A stretch of DNA of 6,101 bases from JALYIM01 sp040003205 (GTDB lineage Bacteria; Acidobacteriota; Terriglobia; Terriglobales; Acidobacteriaceae): contig JBDUDA010000190.1 of assembly GCA_040003205.1 (NCBI GenBank), positions 1-6,101 on the forward strand, in the 5' to 3' direction. Below, piece after piece: positions 1 through 6,101 of this stretch (within the stretch, counting starts at the first letter, position 1; each line of letters begins with the position of its first letter). Below the pieces are notes generated by a model. That model was not told the DNA's origin. It made no database searches and saw only the letters and a program-made list of their open reading frames with translations. Made by a program: the position numbers and the translations under genes.

Positions 1-984
1 GTTGTAGTACGACACGCCGCGAATGGTTGCTACAAATTCCAACCGGTGTTCGACCGCGCGAAAATTGCCCACGGCCTCGCAGATTTTATCGAAACCGCCT
101 CCGAGAAGTACCCCGGCGCAAATACTCGCAAGCACGTTCTCCAGGTTGTGTGCACCCTTCAGGGGAATCTCGGAGACTGGCATGATTTCGCGCATGCCGG
201 ACGAATCGCGAAAGACAATTCTTCCGTCTTCGAGGTAGGCGCCCGATTTAAGTTTTATCTTTCGGCTGAACCAAACAATCCGGCCATGCGTTCGATCTGC
301 CAGCTGCACGCAGATGGGGTCATCGGCATTCAACACCGTGAAATCTTCTTGACCCTGATTTTCGAAGATTCGCGCCTTGGCATCGGCGTACGCGGCAAGC
401 GTGCGGTGCCGGTCCAGATGGTCAGGCGTAATGTTTAGAATCACGGCAACCTTCGGACGAAAAGTTTGAATTGTCTCCAACTGAAAGCTGCTGACCTCGA
501 GAACCACTAAAGAATTAGAGTCAGCTTGATCAGCGAGCGAGATCGCCGGAGTGCCGATATTTCCTCCGACGAGGACAGGAAATCCTGCGGCTTTCAGAAT
601 ATCTCCTACGAGGGTGGTGGTGGTCGTTTTCCCATTCGAACCGGTAATGGCCACGATAGAGCCGGAGATGAATCTAGAAGCCAGTTCAATTTCTCCAATG
701 ACGGTTGCGCCGAGCGCGCGAGCGAGGACCAAAGGCAGTGCGTCTAAGGGGACTCCCGGACTCACGACGATAAGGTCTTGATTGTGGACGGTTTGCTCTA
801 GGTGACCGCCCGTTTCGACTGTGATCCCGCGGCCGAGCAGGAGTGGGATTTCGTCTCCGAATTCTTCCGGAGGCTTGGCGTCTGAAACTGTGACGATCGC
901 TCCTCGACCCTTCAGAAAAAGCGCGGACGCTGTTCCCGACTTAGCGAGGCCGATAACTAGAACGCGTTTATTTTTTAAATCCAC
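1..984 (-). CDS. murD: UDP-N-acetylmuramoyl-L-alanine--D-glutamate ligase (MurD), 3' end missing
   Basis: Cytoplasmic ATP-dependent ligase that adds D-glutamate to UDP-MurNAc-L-Ala, the second stem-peptide step. The 328 visible residues cover the N-terminal UDP-binding domain (LVIGLAKSGTA at 9-19), the central ATPase domain with P-loop TGSNGKTTT at 113-121, GGNIGTP at 140-146, EVSSFQLE at 163-170, NITPDHLDRH at 184-193 and Lys203 in the position of the carbamylated lysine, and the start of the C-terminal domain (GAHNLEN at 277-283, EHRLE at 312-316). The window ends just after GVSYYN, where the family normally continues with the DSKATN motif, so roughly 110-130 residues are missing. The start is GTG at 984: an in-frame TGA lies at 1008-1006 with no other start codon between, and the Rossmann-like motif begins at residue 9. 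No Shine-Dalgarno site is close to it. It follows mraY by 63 bases and is probably co-transcribed. Identity is firm from the motifs; MurD is preferred over the other Mur ligases by the LVIGLAKSG, EVSSFQLE and NITPDHLDRH set and by its position after mraY. Confidence 0.96.
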   Translation of the reverse strand, partial: MDLKNKRVLVIGLAKSGTASALFLKGRGAIVTVSDAKPPEEFGDEIPLLLGRGITVETGGHLEQTVHNQDLIVVSPGVPLDALPLVLARALGATVIGEIELASRFISGSIVAITGSNGKTTTTTLVGDILKAAGFPVLVGGNIGTPAISLADQADSNSLVVLEVSSFQLETIQTFRPKVAVILNITPDHLDRHRTLAAYADAKARIFENQGQEDFTVLNADDPICVQLADRTHGRIVWFSRKIKLKSGAYLEDGRIVFRDSSGMREIMPVSEIPLKGAHNLENVLASICAGVLLGGGFDKICEAVGNFRAVEHRLEFVATIRGVSYYN

Positions 985-1047
985 GGGTTGACGTTGAGGA
1001 ACTTCTCAAGACTCACGGATCAAACTCGAAATCATATCGGCAAGGCA
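985..1047 (-). other. mraY-murD intergenic gap with weak inverted repeat
   Basis: A 63-base gap between the mraY TAG stop and the murD GTG start, the longest gap inside the ligase cluster. It holds an imperfect inverted repeat at 994-1009 (TTGAG / CTCAA arms, 5 bp, with a 6-base loop). It has no following T-run, so it does not look like an intrinsic terminator. A tiny ORF (ATG at 1035, nine residues MISSLIRES, stop at 1006) ends 21 bases before murD, in the same frame. I see no convincing promoter. The hairpin and the ORF could both be chance. Confidence 0.4.
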
Positions 1048-2181
1048 CTATCTTAATTTCAACGTGGTCAAGGCGAACAGGGCGAATATTAAGGATGCAA
1101 TCCAAAAGCGCACAATGATCTTCGATTCCGACCAGCCGAGCAATTCAAAATGATGGTGCAGCGGAGCCATCTTGAAGATGCGTTTTTTGCGCAGCTTAAA
1201 AGAGCCAACCTGCAAAATAACCGACATGGCTTCAATTACGAAGACTCCTCCGATGAAGGGCAGCAGAAGTTCCTGCTTGATCATGACGGCTACCGTGCCG
1301 ATGGCTCCGCCCAGAGCGAGCGAACCTACATCGCCCATGAAGACTTCTGCGGGATGAGCGTTGTACCAGAGAAATCCGATGGAAGATCCAACCATTGCCC
1401 CGCAGAAAATGGTCAATTCGCCAACTTGCGGCATGCGCTGCAATTCGAGGTACGACGCGAAGGTGGCATGGCCGCTGAGATACGTGAGAACGGCCAATGC
1501 GCCGGCGGCAATCACGGTGCAGCCGATGGCCAGGCCATCCAAACCGTCAGTGAGGTTGACGGCGTTACTCGCCCCCACAATCATGAACACCACAAACGCA
1601 ATGAAGGGAAGGAATGCCAGTGGCCACAGATTTGGATTATGGATCAGCCGCTCAATCACCAGGTCCGGCTGCACCTGCTTAAAAAAAGGGACCATCAGGT
1701 TGGTGGAATAAAGCCCGCGCGTCTGCATCGCAATTAATGCAATCGCAATGAGTACGCTGGTGAGGACCTGCAATCCCAACTTTGCTTTCGAGGTCAGTCC
1801 GAGATTGCGCCGGTTCACGACCTTGATGTAATCGTCGGCAAAGCCGATGGCCGCGAAGGCGCTGGTGGCAAGAATGGCTATCCAGACAAAACGATTCGTC
1901 AGGTCCGCCCACAGCAGCGTGGGCACGACGATGGAAATCGCGATCAGAAGTCCGCCCATGGTCGGCGTGCCGGCTTTTTTCTGGTGGGCCTGCGGCCCTT
2001 CCTCGCGGATGTATTGGCTGATCTGGAATTCTCGCAGCCGGTTAATGATGAGAGGACCGATGAGCAGCCCGGTAAAAAGCGCCGTCAAGCTGGCGAAGGC
2101 GGTACGAAAAGTTAGATACCGGAAAATTCGGAATGGCGGAAAGTAGTGAAACAGCTTCAGGTAAAGCAGCCAATAGAGCAA
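1048..2181 (-). CDS. mraY: Phospho-N-acetylmuramoyl-pentapeptide-transferase (MraY)
   Basis: Polytopic inner-membrane enzyme that transfers phospho-MurNAc-pentapeptide from UDP to undecaprenyl phosphate, making lipid I; Mg2+-dependent. The 377 residues are slightly longer than the roughly 360 usual in the family. Visible hallmarks in order: EEGPQAHQKKAGTPTMGG (60-77), the aspartate pair in FADDYIKV (114-121; D116, D117), NLTDGLDGLAIG (209-220), EVFMGDVGSLALGG (279-292; D284) and the histidine motif MAPLHHHFELLGW (338-350). About ten hydrophobic membrane segments lie between them. The start is TTG at 2181: the N-terminus MLYWLLYLKLF...FRYLTFRTAFASLTALF reads like the known MraY N-terminus, and GGAGG sits 4 bases upstream. 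The next in-frame Met is residue 75, inside the GTPTMGG motif, so an ATG-only start would delete the first membrane helix. It starts 14 bases after murF. All catalytic residues are present, so it should be active. Confidence 0.98.
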   Translation of the reverse strand: MLYWLLYLKLFHYFPPFRIFRYLTFRTAFASLTALFTGLLIGPLIINRLREFQISQYIREEGPQAHQKKAGTPTMGGLLIAISIVVPTLLWADLTNRFVWIAILATSAFAAIGFADDYIKVVNRRNLGLTSKAKLGLQVLTSVLIAIALIAMQTRGLYSTNLMVPFFKQVQPDLVIERLIHNPNLWPLAFLPFIAFVVFMIVGASNAVNLTDGLDGLAIGCTVIAAGALAVLTYLSGHATFASYLELQRMPQVGELTIFCGAMVGSSIGFLWYNAHPAEVFMGDVGSLALGGAIGTVAVMIKQELLLPFIGGVFVIEAMSVILQVGSFKLRKKRIFKMAPLHHHFELLGWSESKIIVRFWIASLIFALFALTTLKLR

Positions 2182-2185
2182 TCAG

Positions 2186-2190
2186 CCTCC
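2186..2190 (-). promoter_or_regulatory. Shine-Dalgarno site for mraY (GGAGG)
   Basis: On the minus strand GGAGG is followed by CTGA and then the TTG start of mraY. It is the strongest ribosome binding site in the window and decides the unusual TTG start. It lies in the 14-base gap after the murF stop. Confidence 0.8.
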
Positions 2191-2195
2191 GAATT

Positions 2196-3596
2196 TCAGT
2201 TGCCAGTCTTTGCTGCTACGCCCGCGCTTCCGAGGCGCGACTTCCAAATCTCAAGAGCTTTTTCGAGCTTCACTCCGCGCGACGCCTTCAGCAGAATCAC
2301 GTCTCCATCTTTTGCGTTTTTGACGAGCCACGCGCCAGCTTCCTCGGGGGAATCCATAAATTCCGCCGCAGTCCCTGCTCGCTGTGCCGCGCTTACCATC
2401 GCAGCTGCGGCGCCTCGCACGCCGATGAGCACATCCACCTTTTTATCGGCGATATGCCGGCCGCTTTTGCGATGCAGTTCCTCGCTGGCGTCGCCCAGTT
2501 CCAACATTTCGCCGGCTACAACGATTCGCCGTTGGGCAGACATGGTTGCCAGCGCATCAACCATGGCATTCAAGGCCATTGGATTGGAATTGTAGCAATC
2601 GTTGATAACGGTGATGTTGCCGAGTTGGAGCACTTGTCCGCGTTTATCTGCGGGTGAAAGAGTGGCGAGGGCCGCGGATGCTTCCGGCAAAGAGAGACCG
2701 CGCTCGAGCCCCACCGCGACCGCGGCCAGCGCATTGAGAATGTTGTGACTTCCCACTAGAGGGAGCGTGGCGCTTTCGCGGGCTTCGCCCACGACGATTT
2801 CAAAGATAGATCCCGCCGAGCCCAGCGATTCAATTTTCTCAACCCTAACGTGGGCGGTGGGGTGGGTACCGTAGGTGATTACCTTGCCGCGGAAATCGCG
2901 CCCGAATTGCGAAACGAATTCGTCATCCGCGTTCAGGACTGCGGTTCCGCTGGATGGCAGAGACTCGACGAGCTCATATTTTGCGCGGGCAATGTCGGCG
3001 ATAGATTTGAAATGTTCCAGGTGGACGGGCGCGACGTTGGTGACGACTCCGATTTCAGGTTGCGCGATCGTTGCCAGCGCGGCAATTTCCCCAGCGTGGG
3101 ACATCCCCATTTCGATGACTGCGATGTCGTGCTCCGGCTCGAGTTTAAGAAGCATCAGTGGCAATCCAAAATGATTATTGAAATTGCCCTCAGATTTGAG
3201 GACGCGATATCTGGATGAAAGCACGTGCGCAATCGCTTCTTTGGTGGTGGTCTTACCGGCGGACCCTGTCACTCCGACCAGTGGCTTAGCCCACAGTCGC
3301 CGGACTGCCGAAGCCAACGTCTGTAAGGCGACCAAGGTGTCATCGACTGCGATTAATCGTGATTGATCGGCGAAGCGGTGTAATTGATCGGTGCGGACGA
3401 CCGCGGCAACCGCGCCCTTCTGCAACGCTTGCTCAACGAAATCGTGGCCGTCGAGGCGTTCGCCCAAAACCGCCAAAAAAAGTGCGCCTGGAATGAGCGT
3501 GCGCGAGTCGATGGAATAGGACTCCGCGACTGCGTCTGACCGAAACGAGCCCGGTGACGAGAGAGTGTTTTTGATGCGTGAGACAGGCAACTTCAT
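2196..3596 (-). CDS. murF: UDP-N-acetylmuramoyl-tripeptide--D-alanyl-D-alanine ligase (MurF)
   Basis: Cytoplasmic ATP-dependent ligase that joins D-Ala-D-Ala to the UDP-MurNAc-tripeptide, giving the pentapeptide used by MraY next door. At 466 residues it is of usual length and complete. The N-terminal substrate domain has the SIDSRTLIPGALFLAV...GERLDGHDF block (28-53), resembling the matching block in MurE. The ATPase domain has P-loop TGSAGKTTTKE (110-120), GNFNNHFGLPL (137-147), EMGMSHAGEI (162-171), TNVAPVHLEHF (186-196), Lys206 as the likely carbamylated lysine, and LNADD (221-225). The C-terminal domain has GSHNILNAL (282-290), INDCYNSNPMAL (331-342), AGEMLELG (361-368) and LLKASRGVKLE (435-445). 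GNFNNHFG, EMGMSHAGEI and the DCYNSNP motif separate MurF from MurC, MurD and MurE. The ATG overlaps the murE stop by 4 bases (ATGA), and AGGA lies 8 bases upstream inside murE, which suggests translational coupling. Confidence 0.98.
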   Translation of the reverse strand: MKLPVSRIKNTLSSPGSFRSDAVAESYSIDSRTLIPGALFLAVLGERLDGHDFVEQALQKGAVAAVVRTDQLHRFADQSRLIAVDDTLVALQTLASAVRRLWAKPLVGVTGSAGKTTTKEAIAHVLSSRYRVLKSEGNFNNHFGLPLMLLKLEPEHDIAVIEMGMSHAGEIAALATIAQPEIGVVTNVAPVHLEHFKSIADIARAKYELVESLPSSGTAVLNADDEFVSQFGRDFRGKVITYGTHPTAHVRVEKIESLGSAGSIFEIVVGEARESATLPLVGSHNILNALAAVAVGLERGLSLPEASAALATLSPADKRGQVLQLGNITVINDCYNSNPMALNAMVDALATMSAQRRIVVAGEMLELGDASEELHRKSGRHIADKKVDVLIGVRGAAAAMVSAAQRAGTAAEFMDSPEEAGAWLVKNAKDGDVILLKASRGVKLEKALEIWKSRLGSAGVAAKTGN

Positions 3597-5116
3597 GAGG
3601 TTTTTCCTGCGGGCGCGTTCGGAGATTCGCAGGCATATCCTGCCGCGCTGAGAGCGTCGCGAGCCACTTCTACATCGTCGAACGGGAACGATCCTTCGCG
3701 CGTAATCTGCACCTTTTCATGACCTTTGCCCGCGATGAGCACAATGTCGCCCGAGGCCGCTTTGTTCACGGCAATCCTTATGGCCGCTTTGCGGTCGCAC
3801 TCCATAACATATTCGGTGCCACTTCGCTGCAAGCCCACTAGCGCGTCGTTGATGATCGCCAGCGGGTCTTCGCTGCGCGGATTGTCAGAGGTCAGCACTA
3901 CAAAATCACTGCCCCGCCCCGCCACCTCTCCCATGAGTGGACGCTTGCTGCGGTCGCGGTCGCCGCCGCATCCGAAGACGGTGATCACTCGGCCTGGCTG
4001 CTCCGCACGGCGCACAAATTCGCGCGCTAAGGCAGTGAGATTGCGTAACGCATCGTCCGTATGAGCGTAATCCACCACTAATGTGAAGGGCTGGCTGCAA
4101 TTCACGCGCTCAAACCTGCCGGGAACGCTTGCCAGAGTGGCAATGCCTTTGATAATTTCATCGGCTCCGCACCCGCGAGCGTGAGCGGCAGCCGCAGCAG
4201 CGAGAAGGTTGTAAACATTCACACGGCCGATAAGCGGCGAAGTTACAACTACAGTTCCGTGTGGCATCGTCATATCAAACGTTGCGCCCGACAAACAAAT
4301 GTCCAAGTTTCCTACGTGAAAGTCTCCTTGATCCAGTCCATAGGTGAATACGTCAGAGCCAACGCCACCGCTCACTTCGGCGAGTTTCTGCCCGGCTAGG
4401 TCGTCAATGTTAATAACGGATACGCGGGGAGGATTGGTGCCGCATCCACGAAAGAGAATTTCTTTGGATGCGAAATATCCGTCCATGGTGCGGTGATAAT
4501 CGAGATGATCGCGGGTGAGATTACTGAACACGGCGACATCGAATGGAATCCCGAAAACGCGCTTCTGCGCCAGAGCATGTGAGGAAACCTCCATAACAGC
4601 TTCAGTGGCGCCATGCGCTACGGCATCCGCCAGGATGCGATTGAGGTCGAGAGACTCGGGAGTGGTGTGCGGCGCCGGCAAAATCTTGCCTGCGACATGA
4701 TATTCAATGGTACCGATCAATGCGATTTTGCGTGCCGCGGCGGCTAGAATTGCTTCCAGAATAAACGCCGTCGTGCTTTTCCCATTCGTGCCCGTGATGC
4801 CGACGATGCCAAGCTCATCGGCAGGAGCATTGTAAAAATTCCGGCTAAGTTGAGCCAGCGCTATGCGCCCATCTTTTACCCGCGCCCAAGCGATGTCTTT
4901 TCGCTGTGGTTCAGCCAGAGAATCCGTAACCACGGCAACCGCGCCGCTCGCGATCGCTCTGTCGATGAACTGATTGCCGTCGCTGGATTCTCCCCGAATG
5001 GCGACAAAGACATCTCCCTTTTTGAGGCGGCGAGAGTCGTACTCCAACCCATTTATTGTAGGATTGCGGTCGTGGGAAACGACCTCTGCCGCACGTAAAA
5101 GGTCAGTAAAACGCAT
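3593..5116 (-). CDS. murE: UDP-N-acetylmuramoyl-L-alanyl-D-glutamate--2,6-diaminopimelate ligase (MurE)
   Basis: Cytoplasmic ATP-dependent ligase that adds the third stem-peptide residue to UDP-MurNAc-L-Ala-D-Glu. From the ATG at 5116 it has 507 residues, near the family norm of about 490-500. Motifs in this numbering: LEYDSRRLKKGDVFVAIRGE (24-43), P-loop TGTNGKSTT (108-116), TTPE (151-154), EVSSHAL (176-182), NLTRDHLDYH (199-208), Lys218 as the likely carbamylated lysine, DYAHTDDAL (349-357), GCGGDRDRSKRPLMGE (382-397), DNPRSEDP (411-418) and GKGHE (463-467). DNPR is the meso-diaminopimelate-specific form; lysine-adding enzymes differ there. The reading frame is open further to an ATG at 5188, which would add 24 residues (MKVFDSARAYPRG...) that do not look like MurE. 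I prefer 5116 because MRFTDLLRA looks like a normal MurE N-terminus. Neither start has a clear Shine-Dalgarno site. It is the first gene of the minus-strand group and overlaps murF by 4 bases. Confidence 0.96.
   Translation of the reverse strand: MRFTDLLRAAEVVSHDRNPTINGLEYDSRRLKKGDVFVAIRGESSDGNQFIDRAIASGAVAVVTDSLAEPQRKDIAWARVKDGRIALAQLSRNFYNAPADELGIVGITGTNGKSTTAFILEAILAAAARKIALIGTIEYHVAGKILPAPHTTPESLDLNRILADAVAHGATEAVMEVSSHALAQKRVFGIPFDVAVFSNLTRDHLDYHRTMDGYFASKEILFRGCGTNPPRVSVINIDDLAGQKLAEVSGGVGSDVFTYGLDQGDFHVGNLDICLSGATFDMTMPHGTVVVTSPLIGRVNVYNLLAAAAAAHARGCGADEIIKGIATLASVPGRFERVNCSQPFTLVVDYAHTDDALRNLTALAREFVRRAEQPGRVITVFGCGGDRDRSKRPLMGEVAGRGSDFVVLTSDNPRSEDPLAIINDALVGLQRSGTEYVMECDRKAAIRIAVNKAASGDIVLIAGKGHEKVQITREGSFPFDDVEVARDALSAAGYACESPNAPAGKTS
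3605..3608 (-). promoter_or_regulatory. Shine-Dalgarno site for murF (AGGA)
   Basis: AGGA on the minus strand, 8 bases before the murF ATG and inside the last codons of murE. It supports the ATG at 3596 and reinitiation at the 4-base ATGA overlap. Confidence 0.55.
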
Positions 5117-5222
5117 TGCGTTGATTGTATTGTACGTTTGGGTGGAAAGACCGCGAGGGTACGCTCGGGCTGAATCAAAAACCTTCATTTGTCATCTAAA
5201 GGGCACGTGTGTTGATATCTTT
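5117..5222. promoter_or_regulatory. Divergent intergenic region between murE and the ABC exporter
   Basis: This 106-base stretch separates two genes read outward, so it should hold promoters for both; it shrinks to 34 bases if murE starts at 5188. On the murE strand two overlapping TACAAT hexamers, resembling a -10 box, lie at 5134-5129 and 5129-5124, the nearer one ending 7 bases before the ATG at 5116. No -35 box matches at normal spacing. On the plus strand TTGTCA (5189-5194) resembles a -35 box, but no good -10 follows. Two 6-base palindromes, CACGTG (5204-5209) and GATATC (5214-5219), lie near the exporter start. Being a promoter region is inferred from layout; the exact boxes are weak. 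Confidence 0.5.
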
Positions 5223-6101
5223 ATGGACCTTCTCTACCGGTATTCCAAACAGTATTGGAAGCTCTTCGGGGCGGCGCTTCTACTTGCGGCGACCAATCAA
5301 ATCTTTTCGCTGCTTGACCCTTTGATTTTCCGCCACATCATTGATGACTATGCAACCAAGTACCACCAGTACACCCAGTCGCAATTCGTCCGCGGGGCCG
5401 GCCTTCTCCTGCTGGCCGCGGTCAGCGTTGCATTCGTCTCGCGGCTAGCCAAGAATTTTCAGGATTATTTCGTAAATGTGATCGTGCAGCGACTGGGCGC
5501 GCGCATGTACTCGGATGGAATCCGTCACTCACTCGATCTCCCGTATCAAGTCTTCGAAGACCAGCGTAGCGGCGAGACTCTCGGCAAATTGCAGAAAGTT
5601 CGCAGCGATGTAGAAAAGTTTATAACCGCCGCGATCAACGTGATTTTTACCTCGGTGGTCGGTGTCGTGTTTGTGATGGTGTATGCGTTTCGAGTCCACT
5701 GGGCAATTGCACCGGCATTCCTGATTACCGTTCCATTGCTGGGGATCATCAGCTCCGTCCTCAGCCGCCGCATCAAGAAGATTCAAAAGACGATTGTTTC
5801 GGAGACAACGGCGCTGGCGGGATCCACCACCGAATCTCTGCGCAACATCGAGCTCGTAAAAAGTCTCGGCTTGGCGAATCAGGAAGTGGACCGCCTCAAC
5901 GGAATCACCGGGAAGATTCTGAAGCTCGAGCTCAATAAGGTGAAATACCTGCGAAGTCTAAGCTTTATCCAAGGGACATCGGTAAACGCGCTGCGCACCA
6001 GCATTTTATTTTTAATGCTGTTTCTGATCTTCCGGCAGGAAATCACTGTCGGCCAATTTTTCTCTCTGATGCTGTATTCGTTTTTTATCTTCACTCCCTT
6101 G
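5223..6101 (+). CDS. ABC exporter, type I (ABCB-like) transmembrane domain, 3' end missing
   Basis: N-terminal 293 residues of an ABC transporter of the fused membrane-plus-ATPase half-transporter type. Hydrophobic segments fall at about 13-38, 57-75, 136-157, 158-180, 247-270 and 277 onward, the usual six-helix exporter pattern. Between helices 2 and 3 is QVFEDQRSGETLGKLQKVRSDVEKFI (about 109-134), and between helices 4 and 5 is TTESLRNIELVKSLGLANQEVDRL (about 182-205); both match the intracellular-loop signatures of this family. The nucleotide-binding domain (Walker A, LSGGQ, Walker B) would lie beyond the window and is not seen. The start is ATG at 5223, in keeping with the typical short N-terminus (MDLLYRYSKQYWKLFG) before helix 1; no good Shine-Dalgarno site is present. 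The substrate cannot be told: lipid, peptide and drug exporters share this fold. It is divergent from murE, so a shared role is not implied. Confidence 0.88.
   Translation, partial: MDLLYRYSKQYWKLFGAALLLAATNQIFSLLDPLIFRHIIDDYATKYHQYTQSQFVRGAGLLLLAAVSVAFVSRLAKNFQDYFVNVIVQRLGARMYSDGIRHSLDLPYQVFEDQRSGETLGKLQKVRSDVEKFITAAINVIFTSVVGVVFVMVYAFRVHWAIAPAFLITVPLLGIISSVLSRRIKKIQKTIVSETTALAGSTTESLRNIELVKSLGLANQEVDRLNGITGKILKLELNKVKYLRSLSFIQGTSVNALRTSILFLMLFLIFRQEITVGQFFSLMLYSFFIFTPL

Noticed and set aside
46..438. A 130-codon plus-strand open frame at the left edge.
   Set aside because: It is antisense to murD, whose ligase motifs continue through the same bases.
611..624. GGTGGTGGTGG run as a simple repeat of interest.
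   Set aside because: It encodes the threonine run after the MurD P-loop lysine (GKTTTTT) and needs no other explanation.
994..1009. Inverted repeat as a transcription terminator between mraY and murD.
   Set aside because: The stem is only 5 bp, AT-rich, and no T-run follows on either strand.
1150..1737. A 195-codon plus-strand open frame opposite mraY.
   Set aside because: It lies wholly within mraY, whose conserved motifs explain the sequence. Its translation is rich in charged and polar residues with no recognisable domain, as expected for an antisense shadow.
2133..2657. A 174-codon plus-strand open frame across the murF-mraY junction.
   Set aside because: It overlaps two well-supported minus-strand genes and shows no family motif.
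5117..5188. A 24-residue N-terminal extension of murE from the ATG at 5188.
   Set aside because: The extra residues do not resemble MurE, no Shine-Dalgarno site precedes that ATG, and it would leave only 34 bases for two divergent promoters. It is kept as an alternative, not as the called start.
5189..5218. A sigma70-type promoter for the ABC exporter using TTGTCA as the -35 box.
   Set aside because: At 17- or 18-base spacing the -10 positions read TTGATA or TGATAT, poor matches to TATAAT, so only the region was called.

Overview
The window carries the middle of a peptidoglycan-precursor (dcw-type) gene cluster on the minus strand and the first part of a divergent ABC exporter gene on the plus strand. 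In transcription order the minus-strand genes are murE (start most likely 5116, end 3593), murF (3596-2196), mraY (2181-1048) and murD (from 984, running off the left edge). The plus-strand ABC transporter starts at 5223 and runs off the right edge inside its membrane domain.

The genes work in sequence. MurE adds the third stem-peptide residue to UDP-MurNAc-L-Ala-D-Glu, and its DNPR motif points to meso-diaminopimelate. MurF adds D-Ala-D-Ala to complete the UDP-MurNAc-pentapeptide. MraY moves that phospho-MurNAc-pentapeptide onto undecaprenyl phosphate at the membrane, giving lipid I. MurD acts earlier, adding D-Glu to UDP-MurNAc-L-Ala. murE and murF overlap by 4 bases, murF and mraY are 14 bases apart, and mraY and murD are 63 bases apart, so they probably form one transcript. 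murD uses a GTG start and mraY a TTG start.

The organism is a diderm-type, DAP-containing bacterium of moderately high GC. The overall look of the proteins (MraY with a 377-residue length and its extended N-terminus, weak or absent Shine-Dalgarno sites on several genes, and the ABC exporter type) would fit Acidobacteriota. That placement is inference from general resemblance, not from a search.

Region by region: 1-984 murD (partial); 985-1047 short gap; 1048-2181 mraY; 2182-2195 gap with a Shine-Dalgarno site; 2196-3596 murF; 3593-5116 (or 5188) murE; 5117-5222 divergent intergenic region; 5223-6101 ABC exporter (partial). There is no RNA gene, mobile element, CRISPR array or clear terminator. 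I found no undescribed system; the most notable points are the cluster boundary upstream of murE and the start-site details.
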